From the NCBI GenBank assembly GCA_900546265.1, contig URCA01000016.1, forward strand, positions 4,110-68,109: DNA of 64,000 nt, written 5' to 3'. Position 1 is the stretch's first letter; the number at the start of each line of letters is the position of its first letter. The translations under genes were made by a program, and so were the position numbers. Below are positions 1 through 6,785 of this stretch, in pieces. The DNA comes from an uncultured Oscillospiraceae bacterium. Lineage in GTDB: Bacteria; Bacillota; Clostridia; Oscillospirales; Acutalibacteraceae. Below the pieces are notes generated by a model that was not told the DNA's origin, ran no database searches, and saw nothing but the letters and a program-made list of their open reading frames with translations.

Positions 1-128
1 CTCGGCCCCACGATGATGGTGAACTCCCCCTGCTCGATGGTGAAGGTAATATGGTCGGCGGCGGTGATCCGCTGTTCCCCCATGGTGTAATACTTGCACA
101 CATCCTGGAATTCCACAAAATGTCCCAT
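1..128 (-). CDS. ABC transporter ATP-binding protein, 5' end only
   Basis: Partial gene that runs off the left edge of the window; only about 42 N-terminal residues are visible. They begin MGHFVEFQDVCKYYTMGE and end in IIVGP, the approach to the Walker A loop in LolD/MacB/FtsE-type ATPases. The ATG at 128 is preceded by a GAGGTGAC ribosome binding site at 133-140. The family energises export or membrane-complex ABC systems at the inner face of the membrane. Substrate and partner genes lie outside the window, so only the family call is safe. Confidence 0.8.
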   Translation of the reverse strand, partial: MGHFVEFQDVCKYYTMGEQRITAADHITFTIEQGEFTIIVGP

Positions 129-214
129 TGTTGTCACCTCTCAGCCGCTCAAGGGCGGCACGTTAGGGCTTTATTATAGCGCTTTTCCGGGTGAAATATG
201 TTAATATAGTATGA

Positions 215-260
215 CGGGGGGAGACCCCCGCGGAAAAACGCCGTTGGCGTTTTTCACCCC
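215..260. repeat. Structured direct repeat, copy 1
   Basis: A GGGGG-GAGA-CCCCC hairpin is followed directly by a second hairpin, GAAAAACGCC with GGCGTTTTTC. The same two-hairpin unit occurs again at 294-336. Both copies lie between the leftward ABC gene and the rightward sigma-factor gene. They resemble a REP-type intergenic repeat, or a tandem pair of terminator-like hairpins. Confidence 0.6.
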
Positions 261-293
261 CCCACAGAGGAAAAGAGCCATTGCAACGGATCA

Positions 294-336
294 GGGGGGA
301 GACCCCCCGCGGAAAAACGCTTTGCGTTTTTCACCC
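294..336. repeat. Structured direct repeat, copy 2
   Basis: Second copy of the unit at 215-260, with a GGGGGG/CCCCCC stem over a GAGA loop and then a GAAAAACGC/GCGTTTTTC stem. The loops differ slightly from copy 1 while the stems stay paired, which points to selection on structure or to recent duplication. Confidence 0.6.
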
Positions 337-436
337 CATCAACTGGGGGCCGCGCGTTGAAAATAATTTTGCCTCACAGCCAACAATCGACGGGCTTGCG
401 GCATTGTACTGATAATAAGGTAAGGAGGCGGCGGAC

Positions 437-1027
437 GTGGAGGAAACACAGGGGGATAGGCAGCTTTTCGACGGCTGGATGGCCGCCGTCTCCGCCGGGG
501 ACAGGGCCGCCTTCGCGTGCCTGTACGACCGGCTGAAAGCCCCGGTGTACGGTCTGGCGCTGTCCATCCTGCGGGTGCGGGACGACGCGGAGGACGTGAT
601 GCAGAACACCTTTCTGCGGGTGTGGGACTGCGCCGGGCAGTACCGGCCCGGTACCGACGCCAGGGCCTGGGTGCTGAAAATCACCCGGAATCTCGCCTTG
701 ATGCTGCTGCGCACCCGCCGGCGGTCGGCGGAGCTGGGCGACTGGGCGGAGAGCCTGACCGGCTCCGACGAGGCGGCGCCGGTGCTGGACAGGCTGGTGC
801 TCGAGGCCCTGCTGCGCTATCTGGACGAAACGGAGCGGCAGGTGGTGATGCTGTTCGCCGTGGGCGGCTATTCCCACAAGGAGATCGCCGCCGTGCTGGA
901 AAAGCCCTATGCCACCGTCCGCTGGAAGTACAGCAACGCCATGAAGAAGCTTAAGCGTCATCTGGAGGACACGGAGGAACCGGCGGGAAAGGAGGAACAT
1001 CCGCTATGGCTGCAAACGAAGAACTGA
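437..1027 (+). CDS. RNA polymerase sigma factor, ECF subfamily
   Basis: A 196-residue sigma-70 family protein of normal ECF length. Region 2 spans about residues 25-95, including LYDRLKAPVYGLALSILR and the DAEDVMQNTFLRVW motif. Region 4, about residues 125-185, has the helix-turn-helix GYSHKEIAAVLEKPYATVRW. The start is GTG 437 because TAAGGAGG sits at the correct distance at 421-428. The 3' end overlaps the next gene by 22 bases, so the two are almost certainly co-transcribed and translationally coupled. By analogy with ECF operons, the sigma factor would be held by the downstream membrane protein and released by an envelope signal. The target promoters are unknown. Confidence 0.92.
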   Translation: MEETQGDRQLFDGWMAAVSAGDRAAFACLYDRLKAPVYGLALSILRVRDDAEDVMQNTFLRVWDCAGQYRPGTDARAWVLKITRNLALMLLRTRRRSAELGDWAESLTGSDEAAPVLDRLVLEALLRYLDETERQVVMLFAVGGYSHKEIAAVLEKPYATVRWKYSNAMKKLKRHLEDTEEPAGKEEHPLWLQTKN

Positions 1028-1893
1028 ATGAGGCCCTCCGCCGGGCGGTGGAGGCCGAAACGCCCGCGGTGCTGGACGCGGTGCTCGCCCGGGCGGACGA
1101 GCCGGGCCGGGAAAAGGCCGCCCTGCCCAAACGGGAATGCCGCAGCTTGGCCGCGGCCCTGGGGGCCGGCGCGGCGGGGGTGTCGGCCGCGGCGGCGGTG
1201 CTGGCGCTGCTGCTTTCGCCCGGCCGGCTGCCGGGCGGCCCGGAGGCCTCCCTGCCGGGGGAGCCGGGCGGAACCTTTGAAGCCACCGGCTTTGTCATGA
1301 AGGCCTACAGCCCGGCGGGATCGGCCTCCTCCGCCTCCCAGGCGCAGGTGTTGTCCCCCAACGAGGCGGTCAACCTGCCCGCCGTCGACTGCGGCCTGGC
1401 CAGCATGATCGGCAAAACCGCCCTGGACGGCGATCTCTCCCTGTATAAAATCCACCTGCCCTTTGAGGTGGTGTGCGAGGGGGAGGCGATCTGTGCGGTG
1501 TCCTACCGGACCAATACTGGCTGGTTCGAAAGGCGGCTGTCGGTGAGCCACCCGGCCGACCTGGAGGCGTTTGCCCAGGTGGTGGATGTGGTCAACCGCA
1601 CCCCCTCCGGGGCGTGGGGCTACGCGCCCTTGGGCGATGCGATCCGCTTTGCCTATGAAAATCAGCTCATGGCCCATAAGCAGCTGAGCCTCCAGCTGTC
1701 GCTGACCGCCCGGCGGGACGCTTCCGAAGAGGAGGTGGAGGAGGCCTTCCGCCGTCTCCTGAACGGGGTGGAAATCCAGGTGGAGCTGACCTATGCCGAC
1801 GGTTCCGTCGGCAGCACCCGGCTGGCCTTCAGCGTGTCCGATCCCGTGGGGGAGGGCCTGTCCGCCACCCTCATCACCCGCGCGGCCCCCTAA
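1006..1893 (+). CDS. Membrane-anchored protein, probable anti-sigma partner
   Basis: A 295-residue protein with a charged cytoplasmic N-terminus of about 45 residues, one alanine/leucine-rich membrane segment at about residues 48-68, and an extracellular domain of about 225 residues. A GGAGG at 991-995 sets the ATG at 1006. Its position overlapping an ECF sigma gene and its single-span topology are typical of anti-sigma factors. No zinc-binding HxxxCxxC motif is visible, so it is not a classical ZAS-type anti-sigma factor. The role is inferred from context; the extracellular domain is not one I recognise. Confidence 0.7.
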   Translation: MAANEELNEALRRAVEAETPAVLDAVLARADEPGREKAALPKRECRSLAAALGAGAAGVSAAAAVLALLLSPGRLPGGPEASLPGEPGGTFEATGFVMKAYSPAGSASSASQAQVLSPNEAVNLPAVDCGLASMIGKTALDGDLSLYKIHLPFEVVCEGEAICAVSYRTNTGWFERRLSVSHPADLEAFAQVVDVVNRTPSGAWGYAPLGDAIRFAYENQLMAHKQLSLQLSLTARRDASEEEVEEAFRRLLNGVEIQVELTYADGSVGSTRLAFSVSDPVGEGLSATLITRAAP

Positions 1894-2000
1894 GTCTGTT
1901 TTCTGTCCGGACATTTGTGCAGATTTCCAAAAATTGCACGATTTAAGAATTCGTTAAGAAAAAAGATCGCAAATTTTGGTGGCGCTTTCTGGGACTGGAC

Positions 2001-2058
2001 TGGTATACTAGATCCATACGGGGCCATTCCCCGCGGCGGTATACGGTCCGCCTTTTTT
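2001..2058 (+). promoter_or_regulatory. Extended -10 promoter followed by a terminator-like hairpin
   Basis: TGGTATACT at 2001-2009 matches an extended -10 element (TG-n-TATACT) without a clear -35. About 25 bases downstream a GGCGG/CCGCC hairpin at 2035-2052 is followed by TTTTTT at 2053-2058, before the glycosyltransferase start at 2101. The hairpin may terminate the sigma-factor operon, or may act as an attenuator in the glycosyltransferase leader. Confidence 0.45.
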
Positions 2059-2100
2059 ATGGGGAAGTGGTCAACATGCGGTTTTTTGGGAGGGCGCGGA

Positions 2101-3369
2101 ATGGAGCTGTTCGGACAGATATGCTGGTGGATTGCGGCGGGCCTGACGGTGCTCGCGGCCCCCGTCGCCCTGTGGCACCTGCTGCGGGGCCTGCGCGGCC
2201 TGTTTCCCATGCTGGCCCGTCCCGTCCGGGAGGAGCGGCGTCTGCGCTTCGCTGTGGTCGTCTGCGCCCGCAATGAGCAGGCGGTGATCGGCTCCCTCAT
2301 CGACAGCCTCATGGCCCAGCGGTATCCCCGCGACTGCTTCAGCGTGTTTGTCGTCGCGGACAACTGCACCGACGGCACCGCCGCCGAGGCCGCCCGCCAC
2401 GGCGCGCTTGTGTACGAGCGGGAGGACGCGCAGCGGGTGGGGAAGGGCTGCGCCCTGTCCTGGGCCTTTGACAAGCTGCGGGAGGATTATGGGGATCGGT
2501 TCGATGCGGCGGCGGTTTTCGACGCCGATAATCTGGTGGATCCTGGGTTCCTGGCCGCGGTGAACGACGTGCTGTGCACCGGCGCCGATGTGACGCAGGG
2601 CTACCGGGATTCCACCAATCCCGACGAATCCGCCGTCAGCTCCTGCTACGCGGTGTACTGGCTGCTGCTCATGCGGTTTTTCCACCGGGCGCGGTATAAC
2701 AGCGGCCTGCCCTGCCTGGTGGGCGGCACCGGCTTCGCCTTCCGCTGGTCGTGCATCGCCCAGAACGGCTGGCATACCCAGACCCTCGGGGAGGACAGCG
2801 AGTTTTCCCTGCAGCAGATACTGGCCGGCCGGCAGATCGTGCCGGCCTATCGCGCGGTTTTTTATGACGAACAGCCGACAACCTGGGCCGTCTCCTTCCG
2901 GCAGCGGTTCCGCTGGCTGGTGGGCAGCGTCCAATGCATGCGCTACCTGCCCGCCTGCCTGAAATCCCTGTTTCATCGCCAAAAAGGGGACGGGCCCCGC
3001 CTCGCGGCCGCCGTGGATATGACGGCGTATCTGCTGGCGGCCCCGGCCTGCACGCTGCTGGTGGTGTCGGGTCTTTTCGGCCTGCTGGCCATGGCCTTCA
3101 CCCCCGCCGCCCTCGGGGCGCGGATCGTCTGGTGCCTGGCGTCGTTCGCCGGCGGCTGGGTGTTTATGACGCTGCTGGCTCTGCTGACCGTCCTGCTCGA
3201 GCATAAGCCGCTGAAAATCTACGGCAGGGGGATTCTGCTGTTCCCGGTCTTCCTCATCCCCATGGGCTGGATGGCCGTGGCGGCCCTCCTCCATCCCCGG
3301 ACGGATTGGAAGCCCATCGTCCACACCGGCCGCCGGAACGCCGCCGCGCCCGAGATGGAAAAGGCTTGA
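2101..3369 (+). CDS. Family 2 glycosyltransferase, membrane-bound
   Basis: Processive-type GT2 enzyme of 422 residues. An N-terminal membrane segment is followed by a catalytic domain starting FAVVVCARNEQAVIGSLIDS. This includes VVADNCTDGT, the donor-binding DADN (with VFDADNLVDPGF), the acceptor-site region with GEDSEFS, and QRFRW, a variant of the Q/RxxRW signature. Three or four hydrophobic C-terminal segments follow. Enzymes of this kind transfer sugars from nucleotide donors onto polysaccharide or lipid at the membrane; the product cannot be told. The frame is open back to 1915, but ATG 2101 has the only convincing ribosome binding site (GGGAGGG). Confidence 0.9.
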   Translation: MELFGQICWWIAAGLTVLAAPVALWHLLRGLRGLFPMLARPVREERRLRFAVVVCARNEQAVIGSLIDSLMAQRYPRDCFSVFVVADNCTDGTAAEAARHGALVYEREDAQRVGKGCALSWAFDKLREDYGDRFDAAAVFDADNLVDPGFLAAVNDVLCTGADVTQGYRDSTNPDESAVSSCYAVYWLLLMRFFHRARYNSGLPCLVGGTGFAFRWSCIAQNGWHTQTLGEDSEFSLQQILAGRQIVPAYRAVFYDEQPTTWAVSFRQRFRWLVGSVQCMRYLPACLKSLFHRQKGDGPRLAAAVDMTAYLLAAPACTLLVVSGLFGLLAMAFTPAALGARIVWCLASFAGGWVFMTLLALLTVLLEHKPLKIYGRGILLFPVFLIPMGWMAVAALLHPRTDWKPIVHTGRRNAAAPEMEKA

Positions 3370-3395
3370 CAGAAAAAGTGCGGATATGCTATAGT
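3366..3395 (+). promoter_or_regulatory. Strong sigma-A-type promoter upstream of tRNA-Thr
   Basis: TTGACA at 3366-3371 and TATAGT at 3390-3395 are separated by 18 bases. The -35 box contains the TGA stop codon of the glycosyltransferase gene. The predicted transcript starts near 3402, leaving a leader of about 120 bases before the tRNA. Confidence 0.7.
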
Positions 3396-3398
3396 AAT

Positions 3399-3430
3399 AA
3401 CCGTTCCGGCGCACAAGCTGGAACGGTTTT
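3399..3430 (+). terminator. Hairpin with short U tract at the start of the tRNA transcript
   Basis: A 9-bp stem, AACCGTTCC with GGAACGGTT, has a 12-base loop and is followed by TTTT. It lies 30 bases after the glycosyltransferase stop codon and could be its terminator. It also begins almost exactly at the predicted start of the tRNA transcript. Confidence 0.5.
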
Positions 3431-3521
3431 CCGCGATTCTGTGCGGAAGAACGCGAAAAAATGTGCCCCCTTTTCGCCGCCCATGTATCAAATTTCCATA
3501 TGCTTTCTGTTATATGCACTC

Positions 3522-3597
3522 GCTGGTGTAGCTCAGCCGGTAGAGCAGCTGATTTGTAATCAGCAGGTCGGGGGTTCGAATCCGTCCACCAGCTCCA
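3522..3597 (+). tRNA. tRNA-Thr (anticodon UGU)
   Basis: A complete cloverleaf can be drawn. The acceptor stem is GCTGGTG/CACCAGC, the D arm GCTC/GAGC, and the anticodon stem GCTGA/TCAGC with loop TTTGTAA, giving anticodon TGT. The T loop is TTCGAAT and the 3' CCA is encoded at 3595-3597. The T stem (GGGGG with CCGTC) contains one G-G mismatch and one G-U pair. The gene is single, without neighbouring tRNAs. Confidence 0.97.
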
Positions 3598-3620
3598 AAT
3601 CAAAGCGTAAACTTTGATAC

Positions 3621-3653
3621 AAAAACAGCTCTCCGTTTTGGAGGGCTGTTTTT
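3621..3653 (+). terminator. Intrinsic terminator after tRNA-Thr
   Basis: AAAAACAGC pairs with GCTGTTTTT around a CTCC/GGAG core, ending in a U tract 24 bases after the encoded CCA. Confidence 0.85.
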
Positions 3654-3821
3654 GCGTCTATGCCCGGAAACCGTGTATCCATGCGGTTTCCGGGCTTTTT
3701 CTGTTTTCCCCGCTGGCGGTGCGGCGACCCATAAAATCCTCTTGCGGCATGGTCTCCCGCCGGGAATACCCAAAGGGTTTCGCATTTGAACCCCCTCTAT
3801 ATAAAATAGGTGAGAAATCGG

Positions 3822-3868
3822 GGAATCGTTAAAAAGTATCCCAGCTCGGATTACTTTTTAACGATTCC
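3822..3868. repeat. Perfect 17-bp inverted repeat upstream of the recombinase gene
   Basis: Arms at 3822-3838 and 3852-3868 are exact complements over 17 bp with a 13-base spacer. Each arm contains the 13-mer ATCGTTAAAAAGT, which recurs once at 4914-4926 inside the invertible segment. It could be an accessory binding site, a second recombinase site or a transcription barrier. There is no long U tract typical of a terminator. The rest of 3654-4001 holds no gene. Confidence 0.6.
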
Positions 3869-3928
3869 TTCTTGTTTCCCGAGGGAGTCCAGCAACTCAA
3901 TAGTTTTATGCCGCAGGGTTTCATTTTT

Positions 3929-3957
3929 TGCCTCCCGAAAAGTTATAGTACAATGAA
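3929..3957 (+). promoter_or_regulatory. Candidate recombinase promoter
   Basis: A TACAAT -10-like box follows a weak TTTTGC -35-like box at 17 bases. The area is overlapped by an imperfect inverted repeat (CTCCCGAA against TTCGGGGAG), a possible operator. The predicted start is about 45 bases before the recombinase ATG. Confidence 0.4.
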
Positions 3958-4001
3958 ATTCGGGGAGTATATGTACTATTACTATTTTGGAGGTTACGGG
4001 T

Positions 4002-4829
4002 ATGAACTATACAAGGGAGATACAGCGATTTGAACAGCACATGATCGCGGAAGAAAAAAGCGCAGCGACGATTGAAAAGTATCTGCGGGATATTCGCGGC
4101 TTCTGTTCCCATCTGGCCGGACGGCGGATCAGCAAGGAGGAAACTATCGCCTACAAGGAATACCTGACGGCGGAATATTCCCCGGCCAGCGTCAATTCCA
4201 TGCTGATTGCGATCAACCGTTTTCTGCGGTTTCTTGGATTGCAGGACTGCTGCGTCCGGCCGCTGAAAATCCAGCGGCAGATTTTCAGCCGGGAGGACAA
4301 GGAACTGACAAAAGCAGAATACCAACGACTGGTGAAAGCAGCCGGGAATACCCGGCTGTCGCTGGTGATCCAGACCATCTGCGGCACCGGTATCCGGGTG
4401 AGCGAGCTGCAATATATCACGGCCGAAGCGGTGCGGGCGGGCAAGGCGGTGGTGAACTGCAAAAATAAAACGCGGGTCATTTTTATCCCCACGTCGATTC
4501 AGAAGATGTTAAAGCCCTATATGAAAAAATCCGGCATTACAGCCGGAAGCGTGTTTGTGACAAGAAGCGGAAAACCGTTAAACCGCCGGAATATCTGGCG
4601 GGATATGAAAGCCCTCTGTGAACGGGCGGGCGTATCCCCGAACAAGGTGTTTCCGCACAATCTGCGGCATCTGTTTGCGCGGACGTTTTATGGACTGGAA
4701 AAGGATATCGTCCGTCTGGCTGATTTGCTCGGCCATAGCAGCGTCGACACCACACGGATTTATACCATGGAAACTGGCGATGGGCACAGACTCCGTCTGG
4801 AACGAGTCGAAAATCTGCTGATGACATAA
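4002..4829 (+). CDS. Tyrosine recombinase, probable DNA invertase of the adjacent switch
   Basis: A 275-residue XerC/XerD-like recombinase. The N-terminal SAM-like domain spans about residues 1-90 and the catalytic domain about 100-275. Visible catalytic residues are Arg132 in GTGIRVSEL, a Lys around 154-156, His219 and Arg222 in PHNLRH, His245 in LGHSS and nucleophile Tyr254 in IYT. All members of the family signature are present. ATG 4002 is chosen over TTG 3987 because GGAGG at 3989-3993 precedes it by 8 bases. The last codons and stop lie inside the left 25-bp inverted repeat (4818-4842), so inversion would leave the protein unchanged. No excisionase, phage or conjugation genes accompany it, which favours a local inversion role over an element integrase. 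Confidence 0.93.
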   Translation: MNYTREIQRFEQHMIAEEKSAATIEKYLRDIRGFCSHLAGRRISKEETIAYKEYLTAEYSPASVNSMLIAINRFLRFLGLQDCCVRPLKIQRQIFSREDKELTKAEYQRLVKAAGNTRLSLVIQTICGTGIRVSELQYITAEAVRAGKAVVNCKNKTRVIFIPTSIQKMLKPYMKKSGITAGSVFVTRSGKPLNRRNIWRDMKALCERAGVSPNKVFPHNLRHLFARTFYGLEKDIVRLADLLGHSSVDTTRIYTMETGDGHRLRLERVENLLMT

Positions 4830-4842
4830 GACTGATTATGTC
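4818..4842. repeat. Left inverted repeat of the invertible switch (IR-L)
   Basis: This 25-bp sequence is the exact reverse complement of 5075-5099. Internally it has the core-site layout of a tyrosine recombinase. Arm TGATGACATAA (4819-4829), a 6-bp spacer GACTGA (4830-4835) and arm TTATGTCATCA (4836-4846) form a perfect 11-bp inverted pair. It overlaps the recombinase stop codon. Confidence 0.92.
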
Positions 4843-4879
4843 ATCAATTCCACATAACTATACCACTCTATTTTTCTCT

Positions 4880-4908
4880 ATCATACCACAATCCGACCGA
4901 TTCCGCAA
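4880..4908 (-). promoter_or_regulatory. Promoter inside the invertible segment, facing left in this sequence
   Basis: On the minus strand TTGCGG (4908-4903) and TATGAT (4885-4880) are separated by exactly 17 bases. In this orientation transcription would cross IR-L and run antisense to the recombinase gene. After inversion the boxes would fall at about 5009-5014 and 5032-5037, facing the operon that starts at 5268. Confidence 0.7.
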
Positions 4909-4934
4909 TACATATCGTTAAAAAGTTAAAAAAA

Positions 4935-4998
4935 GGCACGAAAAAACAGGCCGGGATTATCCATGATTTTCCTCCGGCTGTCTTTTCGCGCCCTTTTT
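4935..4998. terminator. Bidirectional terminator inside the invertible segment
   Basis: A long interrupted stem pairs GGC, CGAAAA and CAG with CTG, TTTTCG and GCC around a core of CCGG pairs. A TTTTT tract follows on the plus strand, and an A-rich run before it gives a U tract on the minus strand. It would stop recombinase transcripts in either orientation. Confidence 0.75.
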
Positions 4999-5074
4999 AT
5001 CTGCCGTAGATATTCCGGCATCTTTTATTGACATTTGCAAGCATGCTCATGGTTCGGTTTCCGTTGTTGCCAGC

Positions 5075-5099
5075 GACATAATCAGTCTTATGTCATCAG
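5075..5099. repeat. Right inverted repeat of the invertible switch (IR-R)
   Basis: Perfect 25-bp reverse complement of 4818-4842. The central crossover hexamer reads TCAGTC on the plus strand, opposite in polarity to GACTGA in IR-L. Such an arrangement directs inversion rather than excision. The outer left arm (CAGCGACATAA) is less palindromic than its IR-L counterpart. Confidence 0.92.
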
Positions 5100-5131
5100 T
5101 AGCTTAATGAATACGGATAATATGCATTGAC

Positions 5132-5180
5132 TATGATCAAAGATCATATTCTTGCAAATTTGTAGTTATTGTGCTATACT
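5132..5180 (+). promoter_or_regulatory. Fixed promoter and palindromic operator of the fibre operon
   Basis: TTGCAA at 5152-5157 and TATACT at 5175-5180 are 17 bases apart, outside the invertible segment. Just upstream, TATGATC-aaa-GATCATA (5132-5148) is a perfect 7-bp palindrome suited to a dimeric regulator. The operon may therefore have one constant, regulated promoter plus a switchable upstream one. Confidence 0.65.
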
Positions 5181-5267
5181 AATAGATAATATAGTTATGC
5201 CCGTGTGGCAATATAACGGAATTCTGTTGTATTTGAGCAATATAAAAATAAAATAGAAGGACGGTGA

Positions 5268-6128
5268 TTGTCGGCTATGGGAGTTCCGGAGCAAGCAACG
5301 CCGAAATCTTCGCGGCTGAAAATCGTCATGGTTATCTTGGCTGTCCTGCTGGTAATCAGCGCGGGCGGCCTTGCGGCGCGGTATGTCTATCTTCACTTCT
5401 TTGCCCCGGCACAGTCTACTGTAACCGTGCCGGATAACCTGATCGGTGAAGAAAACTCCGAATCGCAGAAAAAGCCGGCGGAAAACAGCAGCCAGTCGGA
5501 AATCATCCCTCTAACGGACGGTGAGTCCGTTTCCGGCCAAACGGATGTGGCCGGCAATTCCAGTAAAAACGGCAACCCGACTGCGGACAAGCCCATCGCC
5601 GTTAAGCTGGAATTATACGAGGGCAGACCGGGTGCCAACCAGCGCTTTGAAGTGAAAAATATGTTTCCCGGTGATACCGAGACAAAGTATTTCTGCGTCA
5701 AAGCGCACCATGATGCAGACTTGGAGTTGTTTTTCAGGACGAAGATCACCGGGCAGACGAAAAATCTCGGTGATGTGCTACATATTAAGGTCACCCATCT
5801 GGAAACCGGCAAGGTGCTGTGTGATGCGCCTTTTGCTGAAATCGACGGCAAGGAATTTTCCGAGCTGCTGAAAAAGAATGCAGCGGGCGAAACCACCGCG
5901 TATTATCAGATCGACGTGTCGCTGGATACCTCTGTCGGCAACGAGTATCAGGCGGCGGAACTGAAAGCGGATTTTGCGTGGTATGTCAAGGATGAGGGCG
6001 GGCTGACCCCACCGCAGACCGGCGATACCACAAATCTTATCCTTTGGATAACACTGGCGGCTTCGTCCCTGTTGCTGCTCATTCTTCTTTGGAAACGCAG
6101 GAAGGAGGCGCGGCATGAGGAAGTCTAA
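5268..6128 (+). CDS. Sortase-type wall-anchored TasA-like protein
   Basis: About 286 residues. After a short basic tail, an N-terminal hydrophobic segment (about residues 18-40) leads into a polar linker. A beta-rich domain follows (about residues 110-250), containing NMFPGD and NEYQAAELKADF, spacing typical of TasA/camelysin-like proteins. The C-terminus has a complete sorting signal: PPQTGD, a hydrophobic stretch of about 19 residues, then KRRKEARHEE. The protein is probably exported and covalently attached to the wall, serving as the base or tether of fibres, comparable in role (not sequence) to TapA. The start may be TTG 5268 or ATG 5277; both have plausible spacing from AGAAGG or GGTGA. 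First gene of the fibre operon, overlapping the next by 14 bases. Confidence 0.75.
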   Translation: MSAMGVPEQATPKSSRLKIVMVILAVLLVISAGGLAARYVYLHFFAPAQSTVTVPDNLIGEENSESQKKPAENSSQSEIIPLTDGESVSGQTDVAGNSSKNGNPTADKPIAVKLELYEGRPGANQRFEVKNMFPGDTETKYFCVKAHHDADLELFFRTKITGQTKNLGDVLHIKVTHLETGKVLCDAPFAEIDGKEFSELLKKNAAGETTAYYQIDVSLDTSVGNEYQAAELKADFAWYVKDEGGLTPPQTGDTTNLILWITLAASSLLLLILLWKRRKEARHEEV

Positions 6129-6660
6129 AACCACAAAAAGGCTGACGACAAGTGTGGCGACGATTGTCGTTCTTGCCGTCTGTCTCTGCATCACGACCTT
6201 TGCGCTGGTGTATTCCACGGTGGCCGTGGACAACAACCTGTTCCAGACCGGCGAGATCAGGGTCAATCTGAACGACGGCAAGCCGGTAATCGAAGAAGAT
6301 GAATTCCTGTTTGAGCCGGGCATGACGGTGGAAAAGGACTTCTTCCTCGAAAATCAGGGTACATGGGATGTGTACTACAAGCTGTACCTCGACAATGTGG
6401 AGGGCGGTCTGGCCGATGTGCTGGATGTGGCGATCCGGGACGGGGATACCGTCCTGTACAGCGGCAAAGCGGTTGATTTGCAAAAAGAGCAGATCGGCGC
6501 GGCAGACGATATTTTGAAACTGAACGAGCGCCGGGAGCTGACCATCACCTTCCACTATCCTGAAGAAGGTGGCAACAGCGGACAGGCCCAGTACCTCTCC
6601 TTCGATTTGAAGGCCGACGCGGTGCAGACCAAAAATAATCCCCAGAGGCTGTTCGACTAA
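6115..6660 (+). CDS. Small TasA/camelysin-like secreted protein with SipW-type signal peptide
   Basis: A 181-residue protein. The N-terminus has the twin-basic start RKSKTTKR, a hydrophobic stretch at about residues 14-35 and ALVYSTVAVDNN at the processing region, as in SipW-dependent substrates. The mature part is a single beta-sandwich-like domain with FEPGMTVEKDFFLEN and NQGTWDVYYKLYL, matching the PGD/NxG pattern of the TasA/CalY family. Its ATG lies inside the end of the upstream gene, implying translational coupling. It is likely a minor fibre subunit or adaptor between the wall anchor and the major fibre proteins. Confidence 0.8.
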   Translation: MRKSKTTKRLTTSVATIVVLAVCLCITTFALVYSTVAVDNNLFQTGEIRVNLNDGKPVIEEDEFLFEPGMTVEKDFFLENQGTWDVYYKLYLDNVEGGLADVLDVAIRDGDTVLYSGKAVDLQKEQIGAADDILKLNERRELTITFHYPEEGGNSGQAQYLSFDLKADAVQTKNNPQRLFD

Positions 6661-6723
6661 AGGAGTACCCCCTGCTGGTGGACTCGCAGGAGCGGCCTGT
6701 GGACGATTCCCGTTCTTTAGCGT

Positions 6724-6752
6724 AAACACGCGGTGTGCGTGATTACATACGG
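6724..6752 (+). repeat. Upstream hairpin element A, copy 1
   Basis: A 29-base sequence repeated at 9121-9149 with one change. It forms CACGC-GGTGT-GCGTG. In copy 2 the C-G pair becomes T-G, so the stem is kept. It lies in the leader about 35-60 bases before the first beta-helix fibre gene. Confidence 0.65.
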
Positions 6753-6785
6753 TTTATCCAACAGTTTTATTAGGAGGATGAAGCA

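Larger units (their letters stand above)
4843..5074. other. Invertible intergenic segment, 232 bp
   Basis: Gene-free DNA between two oppositely oriented 25-bp recombinase core sites. In the orientation given here it contains a leftward promoter near its left end (4880-4908) and a large bidirectional terminator at 4935-4998. Its right third has no complete rightward promoter. Inversion would turn the promoter toward the fibre operon, with the terminator behind it as an insulator. Recombinase, paired sites and promoter content together make a phase-variation switch the simplest reading. Actual inversion has not been observed. Confidence 0.82.

Noticed and set aside
5028..5056. Rightward promoter beginning TTGACA inside the invertible segment
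   Set aside because: No -10-like hexamer occurs at 16-18 bases (GGTTCG and shifts), so it was not called.
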